A stretch of 64,000 nt of DNA from Martinezella tropici (GTDB lineage: Bacteria; Pseudomonadota; Alphaproteobacteria; Rhizobiales; Rhizobiaceae), in the NCBI GenBank assembly GCA_000799755.1, contig JUHI01000023.1, forward strand, positions 1 through 64,000, given 5' to 3'. Below the pieces are notes generated by a model. The model saw only the letters and a program-made list of their open reading frames with translations. It had not been told where the DNA came from and ran no database searches. The translations under genes and the position numbers were made by a program. Shown in pieces: positions 16,819 through 25,566 of the stretch (its first letter is position 1; every line of letters begins with the position of its first letter).

Positions 16819-17637
16819 TCAGCCCCAGGTGAGCGGATCGAGCCGGAGATAGAAGGCGAGACGCTCGCGATCCGGTTCCGCGATCCCCAGGGTCTCGAAC
16901 AGGATCGCAAACGCCCGCTCGCCCTGTTCCGGTGCCGCCCAGCTCTCCTCGGCATTGGCAATCATCAGCGAGAGATCGACATAGCGATCCGCCTTGCCGA
17001 CACGGCCGAAGTCGATCAGCCCGGTACATTGCAGGCTATGCGGATCGACCATGAAGTTCGGCATGCAGGCATCGCCATGGCAGAGAACTCTATCTGCCGC
17101 CTCCTGCGCGAATCGGAGAGGCAGATCGCGCTCGACGCGATCAAGCAATTCACGGGCCGGCTTACCCCGATCCTCCGGCGGCAGGAAATCCCGGTTCACG
17201 GCATCGCACGAGACCACATCCGCTGCTCGCGCAAACATCAGCGACAGGCGGCGATTAAAGGGGCATTGATCGGCCGGCAGCTCATGAAGTGATTTCAATT
17301 GCCGCGCCATCGATGGCCATGCCTTCAGCAAGGCGTCTCCATCCAGATCGACCGCCGGGATGCCGCGGATTGCCGTCATGGTGAGACACGCCCCTTCCTC
17401 AACATCGCGCCAGTCGATGACTTCAGGGACGGAAATACCCCTGCCCTGCAGCCAAAGCAGCCGGTCGCGTTCACCGGCGAGATCTGCCGATCGGTCTGAC
17501 GACGCAATTTTCGCATAAGCGAGGCCGTCTTCGCGGCGATAGACGAGATCGCCCGATTCGCCCGATTTAACCGGCGTCCAATCGAAACGCGTATGCGCAA
17601 GCAGTGTTTTTGCAGAATCCAATAGATGCCTCCTCAT
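16819..17637 (-). CDS. Aminoglycoside 3''-phosphotransferase (APH(3'')-Ib/StrA-like)
   Basis: The 272-residue protein closely resembles the streptomycin kinase StrA, which inactivates streptomycin by phosphorylating its 3''-hydroxyl. Shared features that I recall are GESGD near the start, ELAGERDRL-like LAGERDRLLWLQGRG, LLKAWPSM, the catalytic loop CHGDACMPNFMVDP, LIDFGRVGKADRY with the Mg-binding Asp, and an identical end LAFYLRLDPLTWG. I chose the ATG at 17637 (GGAGAG upstream); this gives a length close to StrA (267). It reads against dnaJ and is bracketed by imperfect direct repeats, which suggests that it was acquired. Whether it confers resistance is untested. Confidence 0.88.
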   Translation of the reverse strand: MRRHLLDSAKTLLAHTRFDWTPVKSGESGDLVYRREDGLAYAKIASSDRSADLAGERDRLLWLQGRGISVPEVIDWRDVEEGACLTMTAIRGIPAVDLDGDALLKAWPSMARQLKSLHELPADQCPFNRRLSLMFARAADVVSCDAVNRDFLPPEDRGKPARELLDRVERDLPLRFAQEAADRVLCHGDACMPNFMVDPHSLQCTGLIDFGRVGKADRYVDLSLMIANAEESWAAPEQGERAFAILFETLGIAEPDRERLAFYLRLDPLTWG

Positions 17638-17726
17638 CCCAAAATCTCTCCGAGCATGGCGATATAGGGAGTGCTGTACGCCAATACCAACCGTTGCAGG
17701 ATTCAAACCACGAGGTGGCGACTCAG

Positions 17727-17797
17727 ATTGTTTTGCACAGACCCCGGCGATGATTCGGCCGGACTTTTGTTGGAAGAGCGATTCACCCGCCCTCTTG
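17727..17797 (+). repeat. Imperfect direct repeat, copy B (upstream side of the aph gene)
   Basis: This is the partner of 16744-16812. It keeps the identical core CGATGATTCGGCCGGA but has lost part of the terminator stem and the full T run. The gap 17638-17726 before it holds only the aph promoter region. Confidence 0.6.
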
Positions 17798-17839
17798 GTT
17801 CGAGACGGCCCTACGGGCCTCCTCACCATGAGGGCTGAT
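17796..17839 (+). repeat. Dispersed repeat, family 1 (second copy at 30590-30633)
   Basis: These 44 bases match the reverse complement of 30590-30633 at 41 positions by my own alignment. The unit contains TGGTTCGAGACGG and the palindrome CCTCACCATGAGG. It lies in the gap before recF. Confidence 0.8.
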
Positions 17840-17882
17840 CCTCTCGTCGTGCCCATAACTTCCCCCAGAAGCGCAGTTCGCT

Positions 17883-17919
17883 CCACCCTCATCCTGAGCC
17901 CGTCGAAGGACGAGGGTGG
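17883..17919. repeat. Dispersed palindrome, family 2
   Basis: The arms CCACCCTCATCCT and AGGACGAGGGTGG surround GAGCCCGTCGA. The CCTCATCCTGAG...CGAAGGACGAGGGT motif is widespread in alphaproteobacterial intergenic DNA. It is non-coding. Confidence 0.7.
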
Positions 17920-18028
17920 CCCCGGCGGCGCTTCATTCGATTGGCATCGCGAACAATCGGTAAAATCCTTGCACTGGAGCGGTGTTCGGCATACCCCTCG
18001 CCCCATCGACCAAGAATCCCAAGGGCCT

Positions 18029-19156
18029 ATGCCGAACAAGGTTTTCATCTCGCGCCTGAAGCTGACCGACTTCCGCAACTATGCGGCGGCGGCGCTGACG
18101 CTTGATGAACGGCATGTGGTCCTGACCGGCGACAATGGCGCAGGCAAGACCAATCTCATGGAGGCGGTCTCGCTGCTGTCTCCCGGCCGCGGGCTGCGCC
18201 GCGCCGCCTACACCGATGTCACCCGCGTCAATGCATCAGGCGGATTCTCGATCTTCACCGAACTCGAAGGCATGGATGGCGCCGTCGAAATCGGCACCGG
18301 CATCGATGCGACGGACGAATCGACCGCCCGCAAGCTGCGAATCAATGGCACGCCGGCCAAGACCGTCGACGAACTCACAGACCATTTGCGCGTTCTCTGG
18401 CTGACGCCGGCCATGGACGGGCTGTTTACCGGCGGCTCCTCCGAGCGCCGCCGTTTCCTCGATCGATTGGTGCTGTCGCTCGACCCCGCGCATGGCCGCC
18501 GGGCCAGCGATTTCGAGCGCGCCATGCGCAGCCGCAACAAACTTTTGTCGGATGGCCGGTTCGATCCATCCTGGCTCGGCGGTATCGAACAGCAGATGGC
18601 AAGCCTCGGTATCGCCATGGCGATCGCGCGGCAGGAAATGCTCGGCCTTCTCTCCCGGCTGATTGCCGACACACACGAGACGACGCCATTCCCCTCGGCG
18701 GCCCTTGAACTTTCCGGCTTCCTCGACGGACAGTTCGATCGGCCCGCCGTCGATCTGGAAGACGCCTATGCCGACATGCTGCGCGAGGGGCGCTACCGTG
18801 ACTCCGCCGCCGGCCGCACGCTGGACGGACCTCACCGGGCCGATCTTCTCGTACGGCACCGCGAAAAGGACATGGAGGCGGAGCGCTGCTCCACGGGCGA
18901 ACAGAAGGCGCTTCTCGTCGGCCTCATCCTTGCCCATGCGCGCCTCGTCGGCAACCTGACGGGCTATGCGCCGATCCTGCTGCTTGACGAGATCGCCGCG
19001 CATCTCGACGAGGGACGTCGCGCGGCGCTCTTCGACCTTATCGACGGGCTCGGCGGCCAGGCCTTCATGACCGGCACGGACAAATCCATGTTCTCGGCCC
19101 TTGGCGAACGCGCGCAATTCTTTACCGTGGCGCATGGCGGCATTACGAAATCCTAG
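18029..19156 (+). CDS. recF: DNA replication and repair protein RecF
   Basis: RecF is an SMC-like ATPase that helps load RecA at single-strand gaps, with RecO and RecR. The 375-residue protein has Walker A GDNGAGKT (34-41), the signature CSTGEQKALLVGLIL, and Walker B LLLDEIAAHLDEGRR with the D-loop. I chose the ATG at 18029, because MPNKVFISRLKLTDFRNY is the usual N-terminus; the open frame upstream is only repeat DNA. In many bacteria recF sits beside dnaA-dnaN; here its neighbours are an aph gene and moeB. Confidence 0.97.
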   Translation: MPNKVFISRLKLTDFRNYAAAALTLDERHVVLTGDNGAGKTNLMEAVSLLSPGRGLRRAAYTDVTRVNASGGFSIFTELEGMDGAVEIGTGIDATDESTARKLRINGTPAKTVDELTDHLRVLWLTPAMDGLFTGGSSERRRFLDRLVLSLDPAHGRRASDFERAMRSRNKLLSDGRFDPSWLGGIEQQMASLGIAMAIARQEMLGLLSRLIADTHETTPFPSAALELSGFLDGQFDRPAVDLEDAYADMLREGRYRDSAAGRTLDGPHRADLLVRHREKDMEAERCSTGEQKALLVGLILAHARLVGNLTGYAPILLLDEIAAHLDEGRRAALFDLIDGLGGQAFMTGTDKSMFSALGERAQFFTVAHGGITKS

Positions 19157-19192
19157 CGCCTCCTTGCCGGCGATTGTGCTAGACTTCAGCAC

Positions 19193-19963
19193 ATGGACCC
19201 TTTGAGCTCAGACGAAATCGGCCGCTATCACCGCCATATCCTCTTGCCGGAGGTCGGCGGCGCCGGCCAGCAAAAGTTGAAGGCGGCGCGCGTTCTCGTC
19301 ATCGGCGCCGGCGGCCTTGGCGCACCCGTGCTGCAATATCTCGCCGCCGCCGGTGTCGGCACGCTCGGCATTGCCGATGACGACCGCGTTTCGCTATCCA
19401 ACCTGCAGCGGCAGGTGATTCACGACACGGGTACGATCGGCGAAATGAAGACGCAGAGCGCGGCGGACGCGATCGCGCGGCTTAACCCGCATGTGCGGGT
19501 CATCCGTTTCGAAGAACGATTTAGTGCTGATAGCGCTGCGCGGCACCTCGCCGGTTTCGATCTCGTCATCGATGGCTCCGACAATTTCGACACGCGCTAT
19601 GCGGCTGCCGATGCGACCGAGGCGGCGCGCCTGCCGCTGGTGACCGGCGCTGTCGGCCGCTTCGACGGGTCCGTGACGACACTGAAGCCTTACGAAAGCG
19701 ACGTGGAGGGCAATCCCAATCCACGCTATCGCGATCTTTTCCCCGCCCCGCCGCCGGAAGGTCTCATCCCCAGTTGCGCGGAGGCGGGCATTATCGGCGC
19801 CCTGACTGGTGTCATCGGCACGCTGATGGCGATGGAGGCAATCAAGCTCATCACCGGCATCGGTGAGCCGCTGATCGGCCGGCTGCTCCTCTATGACGGG
19901 CTTTCCGCACGCTTCGAAACCGTGCGCTATCGCCGCAAACGCCCTCGGGTCGCGGCGGAATGA
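19193..19963 (+). CDS. moeB: MoeB/ThiF-family adenylyltransferase lacking the zinc cysteines
   Basis: E1-like enzymes of this family adenylate the C-terminal Gly-Gly of a small sulfur carrier such as MoaD or ThiS. The 256-residue protein has the nucleotide site GAGGLGAPVLQYLAAAG (38-54), the Asp-rich DDDRVSLSNLQRQV, SDNFDTRY, and Cys195 in SCAEAG. The two CxxC pairs that bind zinc in E. coli MoeB are absent: the first is RYRDLF instead of CYRCLF, and the C-terminus has no Cys. There is no rhodanese domain. It overlaps the next gene by four bases (ATGA), so they are co-translated. Confidence 0.88.
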   Translation: MDPLSSDEIGRYHRHILLPEVGGAGQQKLKAARVLVIGAGGLGAPVLQYLAAAGVGTLGIADDDRVSLSNLQRQVIHDTGTIGEMKTQSAADAIARLNPHVRVIRFEERFSADSAARHLAGFDLVIDGSDNFDTRYAAADATEAARLPLVTGAVGRFDGSVTTLKPYESDVEGNPNPRYRDLFPAPPPEGLIPSCAEAGIIGALTGVIGTLMAMEAIKLITGIGEPLIGRLLLYDGLSARFETVRYRRKRPRVAAE

Positions 19964-20439
19964 ACCAAATCGCGCTTCGCCGTATCGATGAGGGCTTTGG
20001 CCGCTGGGATGCGTTGCTGGATCTCATCCTGACATCCTTCGCTTACATGAATGGCCGCATCGATCCGCCCTCCTCTGCGTTGGCGCTGACGGCGGAGACT
20101 TTAAAGACCAAGGCGATCGACGAGATCGCATACATTGCAGTTGAGGGCGAGCAGCTGGTCGGCTGCATTTTCTGCCGACCAGAGGCGGAAAGCCTTTATG
20201 TCGGCAAGCTCGCTGTGCTGCCGGCGGCGCAGGGCCGGGGTATCGGCAAACGTCTGCTTGTCTTGGCAGAGGCGGCCGCACGGGATCTCGGCCTCAAGGA
20301 CCTGCGGCTGGAGACACGGATCGAGCTCATCGACAATCACGCCACCTTCGCCGCCTGGGGCTTTCAAAAAACAGCCGAAAATCGCCATGCCGGCTTCGAT
20401 CGGACGACATCGATCGAGATGCGCAAGGCGATCGCCTAG
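19960..20439 (+). CDS. GNAT-family N-acetyltransferase
   Basis: This 159-residue protein has the GNAT acetyl-CoA fold. A core strand (GEQLVGCIFCRP) is followed by LYVGKLAVLPAAQGRGIGKRLL, which holds the pyrophosphate-binding Q/RxxGxG/A motif, and by a final AAWGFQKTAENRHAGF typical of the family. The substrate is unknown. Its start overlaps the stop of moeB, so both are one transcript. The end converges on the leftward murA-like gene with only 27 bases between them. Confidence 0.87.
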   Translation: MNQIALRRIDEGFGRWDALLDLILTSFAYMNGRIDPPSSALALTAETLKTKAIDEIAYIAVEGEQLVGCIFCRPEAESLYVGKLAVLPAAQGRGIGKRLLVLAEAAARDLGLKDLRLETRIELIDNHATFAAWGFQKTAENRHAGFDRTTSIEMRKAIA

Positions 20440-20466
20440 CGCATCCTTCGCTATGGGGTCGGATTC

Positions 20467-21780
20467 TTACGCCTCGCGCGGCGGAATGCGGGTGATTCGA
20501 GCGCCCAGTGCATTCAGTCGTTCCTCGATGCGCTCGTAACCGCGCTCGATCTGCTGGGCGTTGTTGATGACGCTCGTGCCCTCGGCGCACATCGCCGCAA
20601 TCAGCATCGCCATGCCGGCGCGGATATCAGGGCTTTCAAGCTGTGCGGCGCGCAGCTTCGAAGGGCCGGCGACGATGGCGCGGTGCGGATCACACAGAAC
20701 GATGCGGGCGCCCATGGCGATCAGCTTGTCGACGAAGAACATCCGACTTTCGAACATTTTCTCGAACATCAGCACGACGCCGTCGCATTGCGAGGCGGTG
20801 ACGATGGCGATCGACATCGTGTCGGCCGGAAAAGCCGGCCATGGCTGATCCTCGATCTTCGGAATATGACCACCGAAATCGGGCTGGATCTTCATCTCCT
20901 GACCGGAGCGGATGATAAGATCGTCGCCATCGATCTGGCAGCGGATGCCGAGGCGCTCAAAGGTCATCAGGGTCGAGCGCAGATGCTCGACCCCCGCCCT
21001 GCGGATGGTGATCTCCGAACCGGTGACGGCGGCAAGGCCGATCAGCGAACCGACTTCATTGTGATCGGGGCCGATACGGTGCGATGCGCCGCCGAGCCGC
21101 TGACCGCCGTGGATCGTCATCATGTTGGTGCCGACCCCCTCGATGCGTGCGCCCATGGCAATGAGGAAGCGCGCAAGATCCTGAACATGCGGCTCAGAGG
21201 CGCAATTGCGCAGGATCGTCGTTCCCTCAGCGAAGACGGCGGCGCAAAGCGCGTTTTCCGTTGCCGTCACCGAGGGTTCGTCGAGGAAGACATCGGCGCC
21301 ACGCAGCCCTTCGGTGCGGAAGCTGTAGACACTGTTGACCTCGATCCTGGTGCCGAGCTGCTCCAGCGCCAAGAAGTGTGTATCGACGCGCCGGCGGCCG
21401 ATAACATCGCCACCCGGCGGCGGCAAGGTGATCTCGCCGCAGCGCGCCAGCATCGGGCCGGCAAGCAGAATGGAGGCGCGGATGCGGGCGCAGAGATCGG
21501 GATCGAGATTGGCCGGATGAAGCTCGCGCGCCTCGATTTCGAGCTCGTTGCGGCCGAGCCAACGAACTTTCGCGCCGACCGACTGGATCAACTCCACCAG
21601 CGCCTCGACATCGCGAATGCGCGGCACGTTGCTGAGCTCGACGCGCTGGTCGGTCAGAAGCGATGCGGCGATAATCGGCAATGCGGCATTCTTGTTGCCG
21701 CTCGGTTCGATCTCGCCCGACAGCTTGAAGCCGCCCTCGACCACATATTGAATCCGCTCATGCGGCAGCGCCCGCGCCAT
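20467..21780 (-). CDS. murA: MurA-family enolpyruvyl transferase with Asp at the Cys115 position
   Basis: MurA transfers enolpyruvate from PEP to UDP-N-acetylglucosamine, the first committed step of peptidoglycan synthesis. The 437-residue protein keeps the SGNKNAALPI substrate site with Lys30 and the inside-out barrel repeats. In the catalytic loop PGGDVIGRRRVDTH, Asp125 stands where E. coli has Cys115, the residue attacked by fosfomycin. I chose the ATG at 21780 because AAGGGCGG lies just before it and the family N-terminus follows. It may be a second MurA, because rhizobia usually have one elsewhere; activity towards UDP-GlcNAc is inferred, not shown. Confidence 0.86.
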   Translation of the reverse strand: MARALPHERIQYVVEGGFKLSGEIEPSGNKNAALPIIAASLLTDQRVELSNVPRIRDVEALVELIQSVGAKVRWLGRNELEIEARELHPANLDPDLCARIRASILLAGPMLARCGEITLPPPGGDVIGRRRVDTHFLALEQLGTRIEVNSVYSFRTEGLRGADVFLDEPSVTATENALCAAVFAEGTTILRNCASEPHVQDLARFLIAMGARIEGVGTNMMTIHGGQRLGGASHRIGPDHNEVGSLIGLAAVTGSEITIRRAGVEHLRSTLMTFERLGIRCQIDGDDLIIRSGQEMKIQPDFGGHIPKIEDQPWPAFPADTMSIAIVTASQCDGVVLMFEKMFESRMFFVDKLIAMGARIVLCDPHRAIVAGPSKLRAAQLESPDIRAGMAMLIAAMCAEGTSVINNAQQIERGYERIEERLNALGARITRIPPREA

Positions 21781-21921
21781 CGTTTCCGCCCTTCCTGATT
21801 TGTGTTTGCCGTCACCTCTGGGCCGGCTTTGTGACATGCACATGACCGGCCGGAGGCAATAAAGATCAAATTTGAAGCGGGCGTCGTCCGCTTCGCTTTG
21901 GCTGGAGAATCAGCGATTCGC

Positions 21922-22923
21922 TTATCGGAACGGCAGCACGCGATTGGGCGGACGATGGCCGTCGATGAAAGTGCGGATGTTGATGATGACCTTGTCGCCC
22001 ATGTCGATACGGCCCTCGAGCGTGGCCGAACTCATATGCGGCAGGATCACCACCTTGCCCTCATTGGCGAGCTTCACCAGCTTCGGATTGACTGATGGTT
22101 CGTTCTCGAACACGTCAAGGCCGGCGCCGGCGATCTTTCCCTCGCGCAGGATCTTGATCAGCGCGGCCTCGTCGATGACGTCGCCGCGCGCCGTGTTGAC
22201 GATGTAGCTCGTCGGCTGTAGCAGCGCCAGGCGACGGGCCGAGATCAGATGGTAGGTCGCCGGCGTCGACGGGCAATTGACCGAGACGATGTCGACGCGG
22301 GCGAGCATCTGGTCGAGGCTGTCCCAATAGGTCGCCTCCAGCTCGTCCTCGGTCGCCGGATTGACCCGCTTGCGATTGTGATAATGGATCGAGAGGCCGA
22401 ACGCCTTGGCGCGGCGGGCAACCGCAGTGCCGATGCGCCCCATGCCGACGATGCCGATTCGTTTGCCGTGGATGCGGCGACCGAGCATCCAGGTGGGCGA
22501 CCAGCCCGCCCATTCGCCGGGATTGTCGGTCAGCACGCGCGCACCTTCCGCCAGCCGACGCGGCACGGCGAGGATGAGCGCCATGGTCATGTCGGCGGTA
22601 TCTTCGGTCAGCACGTTCGGCGTATTGGTGACGGTGATTCCGCGGCGGGCCGCAGCCTCGACATCGATGTGATCCGTGCCGTTGGAGAAGCTGGCGATCA
22701 GCTTCATCTGCGGGCCAGCCTCGTCGATCACCTCGGCATCGATCCGGTCGGTAACGGTCGGCACAAGCACGTCGGCCACCCGAATCGCCTGGATCAGCTC
22801 AGACTTTGTGCGCGGGCGATCATCGATGTTGAGCTCGGCATCGAAGAGCTCGCGCATCCGCGTCTCCACCGCGTCGGGCAGTTTGCGCGTGACGTAGACC
22901 TTCGGTTTTTTCTTCGTCGTCAT
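21922..22923 (-). CDS. D-isomer 2-hydroxyacid dehydrogenase (glyoxylate/hydroxypyruvate reductase type)
   Basis: The 333-residue enzyme should reduce a 2-oxo acid with NAD(P)H. It has SNGTDHIDVEAAARRGI, the Rossmann motif GIVGMGRIGTAVARRAKAFG, and the catalytic triad Arg in NTARGDVID, Glu in DVFENEP and His in LPHMSSAT. Strong resemblance to glyoxylate reductases of the GyaR/GRHPR group, including the GxGRIG fold and an NRKRV segment that suits NADPH, supports the call, but substrate is inferred. It is a single leftward gene, 142 bases from the murA-like gene. Confidence 0.9.
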   Translation of the reverse strand: MTTKKKPKVYVTRKLPDAVETRMRELFDAELNIDDRPRTKSELIQAIRVADVLVPTVTDRIDAEVIDEAGPQMKLIASFSNGTDHIDVEAAARRGITVTNTPNVLTEDTADMTMALILAVPRRLAEGARVLTDNPGEWAGWSPTWMLGRRIHGKRIGIVGMGRIGTAVARRAKAFGLSIHYHNRKRVNPATEDELEATYWDSLDQMLARVDIVSVNCPSTPATYHLISARRLALLQPTSYIVNTARGDVIDEAALIKILREGKIAGAGLDVFENEPSVNPKLVKLANEGKVVILPHMSSATLEGRIDMGDKVIINIRTFIDGHRPPNRVLPFR

Positions 22924-23114
22924 GGCGAGCGGCGATGCCTTGTTCAGATGTTCTTAACCAAGAAGCGGGATAATTTTCCCGTTCCGGGCATTTCTACCAG
23001 ACCCGCAGGCGAAGACAAATAAAACTCGCTGACGCGATCCGGGGATTTGCCGCCCACCGGAGCGAAAGGTTGCCTAAACGGCGCCTTTGTCATGACGAAC
23101 GAACGGAAATCCCC

Positions 23115-23654
23115 ATGCGTGGCAAAGCATTGAAGTCCTGCGCCATTTTCGCAATCGGCCTGATGCTGGCCGCCGGTACGGCCGATCTTGCCGCCGCGCA
23201 GGCTGCCAAGGGGCCGAGCGGCCTGCCGCTGCCGCGCTTCGTCACGCTGAAGTCGAAGCGGGTCAATCTGCGCATCGGGCCCAGCTCCGACTATGCGGTA
23301 TCGTGGCTCTATCTCAAGCAGGGCCTGCCGGTCGAGATCATCCAGGAATATGATAACTGGCGGCGCGTGCGCGATGCCGACGGCACGGAAGGCTGGGTCA
23401 ACCAGTCGCTGCTGTCGGGTCAGCGTTCGGCCATCGCTGCGCCGTGGATGAAGGGCAAGGGCAAGGCCGTCTTCGTCAACATGCGTCGCGAATCGCAGCC
23501 ATCCTCCGCCGTCATCGCCAAGCTTCAGCCCGGCGTGATGATGAGCGTCAAGGAATGCACCGGCGACTGGTGCCTCGTTACCGCCGACGGCACCGAGGGA
23601 TGGGTGGCGCAATCCGAGATCTGGGGCGCATACCCCGGCGAAGCCTTCAAATAA
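23115..23654 (+). CDS. Secreted protein with two bacterial SH3 domains
   Basis: This 179-residue protein has a signal peptide ending near AAAQA (residues 27-30) and two SH3-type repeats: FVTLKSKRVNLRIGPSSDYAV ... GTEGWVNQSLL and KAVFVNMRRESQPSSAV ... GTEGWVAQSEIWG. This family is widespread in Rhizobiales and is thought to bind envelope components. The ATG at 23115 is the last start before the signal peptide, with GGAAAT a weak ribosome-binding site; an upstream TTG is the alternative. It lies opposite the dehydrogenase gene. Confidence 0.88.
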   Translation: MRGKALKSCAIFAIGLMLAAGTADLAAAQAAKGPSGLPLPRFVTLKSKRVNLRIGPSSDYAVSWLYLKQGLPVEIIQEYDNWRRVRDADGTEGWVNQSLLSGQRSAIAAPWMKGKGKAVFVNMRRESQPSSAVIAKLQPGVMMSVKECTGDWCLVTADGTEGWVAQSEIWGAYPGEAFK

Positions 23655-23742
23655 CGAAACCCGACCGCACCACGACGTCAGCAACAGCGCGACTTTTCCC
23701 ACGCAATGCTGTATCCGGAATCGGACAAGGAGACCGGCGATT

Positions 23743-24354
23743 TTGGGCTATGTGCTGGGTGTATTCGGGGTTGCCATCGTCATGTTCGCCTCGACGAACA
23801 TAGACGACATCTTCGTTCTTCTCGGATTCTTCGCAGACCCGAAGTTCCGCGCGAAGCAGATCGTCATCGGGCAATATCTCGGCATAGGCATTCTTTACGG
23901 CATCAGCGTCGTTGCCTCGCTCCTCGTTCTCGTCATTCCCGCCGCCTATATCGGTCTGCTTGGCTTTGCGCCGATCTATTTCGGCCTCAGGAGGCTCTGG
24001 GAACTCTGGAACGGCATCGAGACGGGCGACAATCCGGAAGATCATGAGAAAGCCTCGGCGGGGCATGGCAACATCGTGGCCGTCACGCTGGTAACGCTCG
24101 CCAATGGCGGCGACAATCTCAGCGTCTACACACCCATCTTCGCCACGCGCTCGATCTATGAAATCCTGACCATGGGCTGCATCTTCGCGGTGCTCACCGC
24201 GATCTGGCTCGGCGCGGCGCATTCCCTCGTCAATCATCCGACCTTGGGAGCGCCCATTCGGCGCTACGGGCACAGGATCGTGCCATTCGTTCTGATCGTG
24301 CTCGGCATCCTCATCCTGCATGAGGCCGAAACAATAACGCTCTTCTGGCGCTAG
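23743..24354 (+). CDS. CadD-like cadmium resistance transporter family membrane protein
   Basis: The 203-residue integral membrane protein has about six transmembrane segments, the first with FASTNIDDIFVLLGFF, then a central GxANGGDNLSVYTP motif. Both motifs are hallmarks of the CadD/LysE-superfamily cadmium transporters. The start is a TTG at 23743, with AAGGAGA 9 bases before it; no ATG fits. Metal specificity is inferred from family only. It stands alone and ends at a terminator shared with the converging kinase gene. Confidence 0.83.
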   Translation: MGYVLGVFGVAIVMFASTNIDDIFVLLGFFADPKFRAKQIVIGQYLGIGILYGISVVASLLVLVIPAAYIGLLGFAPIYFGLRRLWELWNGIETGDNPEDHEKASAGHGNIVAVTLVTLANGGDNLSVYTPIFATRSIYEILTMGCIFAVLTAIWLGAAHSLVNHPTLGAPIRRYGHRIVPFVLIVLGILILHEAETITLFWR

Positions 24355-24379
24355 GGGATTGGCGCCAGCGTCAAAAAGC

Positions 24380-24413
24380 AAAAGCCGCCCGGCATTTCAC
24401 GGCGGGCGGCTTT
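24380..24413. terminator. Bidirectional terminator between CadD-like and kinase genes
   Basis: AAAGCCGCCCG pairs with CGGGCGGCTTT around a 12-base loop. The A run before and T run after let it serve both converging genes. Confidence 0.8.
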
Positions 24414-24437
24414 CGCAATCACGAAAAATGGTCCCGA

Positions 24438-25430
24438 TCAGAGAAGCCCGAATTCCTTTGCCGCGTCCGAGAGCGACCGCATCGGCCGCGGGCCGATCTG
24501 TTCGATGACGATGGCGGCGGCGAGATTGCCGAGCTTGGCGCAATCTTCCAGGCCGCGGCCCTGCGTATAGCCGAACAGGAAGCCAGCGGCGAAAAGATCG
24601 CCTGCACCGGTCGTGTCGACGCGCTCCTCGATCGGATGGGCGTCGACGACATAGCGTTCGTCGCCGCGCACGATCACCGCGCCATCCTTGCCCGTCGTCA
24701 CGGCGGCGATCTTGCAATCGGCCGAAATCAGTTTCAATGCCTTGTCGAAGTCGTCGGTCTCATAGAGCGAGAGGGCTTCATCGCGATTGGCGAAGACGAT
24801 ATCGATAGTGCCCGAGCGCATGAGATCGAGGAATTCGTCGCGGTAGCGGCCGACGCAGAAGCTGTCGGAGAGCGTCATCGACATTTCCCGGCCGTGGGCA
24901 TGGGCGATGCGGGCGCATTCGCGGATGGCTTCCTTGGCGCGGGGCGGGTCCCAGAGATAGCCTTCGAAATAGGTCACCTTGGCATCGGCAACGACATCTT
25001 CCTCGACGTCCTCAGGGCCAAGCTCGACGCAGGCGCCGAGATAGGTGTTCATCGAACGCTCGCCGTCCTCGGTGACGAAGATCATCGAGCGGGCGGTCGG
25101 CGGAAAGGTGCCCTTCGCCTTGGTCTCGTAATGCACGCCCTGAGCGCGGATATCATGGGCGAAGATCTCGCCGAGCTGATCTTCGGCGACCTTGCCGAAA
25201 TAAGCGGCCTTACCGCCGAAATTCGCGACGCCTGCAGCCGTATTGCCGGCACTGCCGCCCGAGGCTTCCAGAGCCGGTCCCATACGCGAATAGAGAAGCT
25301 CGGCGCGCTCGGCGTCGATCAGGTTCATCGCGGCCTTGGTGATCTTGTTGTCGATCAGGAACTGATCATTGCAACGGGCGATAATGTCGACGATGGCGTT
25401 GCCAACGGTCAATACATCGAAACGAGTCAT
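24438..25430 (-). CDS. PfkB-family kinase, adenosine-kinase-like
   Basis: This 330-residue cytoplasmic kinase belongs to the ribokinase family and most resembles bacterial adenosine kinases. The N-terminal LTVGNAIVDIIA and GGSAGNTAAGVANFGG (58-73) form the sugar site. DTTGAGDLFAAGF (272-284) is the anion hole with catalytic base Asp278. Adenosine as substrate is probable but not proven; other nucleosides are possible. The start at 25430 lacks a clear ribosome-binding site. It is transcribed on its own, towards the shared terminator. Confidence 0.86.
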   Translation of the reverse strand: MTRFDVLTVGNAIVDIIARCNDQFLIDNKITKAAMNLIDAERAELLYSRMGPALEASGGSAGNTAAGVANFGGKAAYFGKVAEDQLGEIFAHDIRAQGVHYETKAKGTFPPTARSMIFVTEDGERSMNTYLGACVELGPEDVEEDVVADAKVTYFEGYLWDPPRAKEAIRECARIAHAHGREMSMTLSDSFCVGRYRDEFLDLMRSGTIDIVFANRDEALSLYETDDFDKALKLISADCKIAAVTTGKDGAVIVRGDERYVVDAHPIEERVDTTGAGDLFAAGFLFGYTQGRGLEDCAKLGNLAAAIVIEQIGPRPMRSLSDAAKEFGLL

Positions 25431-25566
25431 CTATAGGAGGGTCCCGGAATTGGTGATAGCCGGTATCCGGTAATATCGGTTTTTCCGAAGTTTGGAAGAA
25501 AAAACAGCGCCAGCGCGACCAACTTCGTTCCATTCAGTCATTTCGCTGTCACTTTCTATCTTTAAA

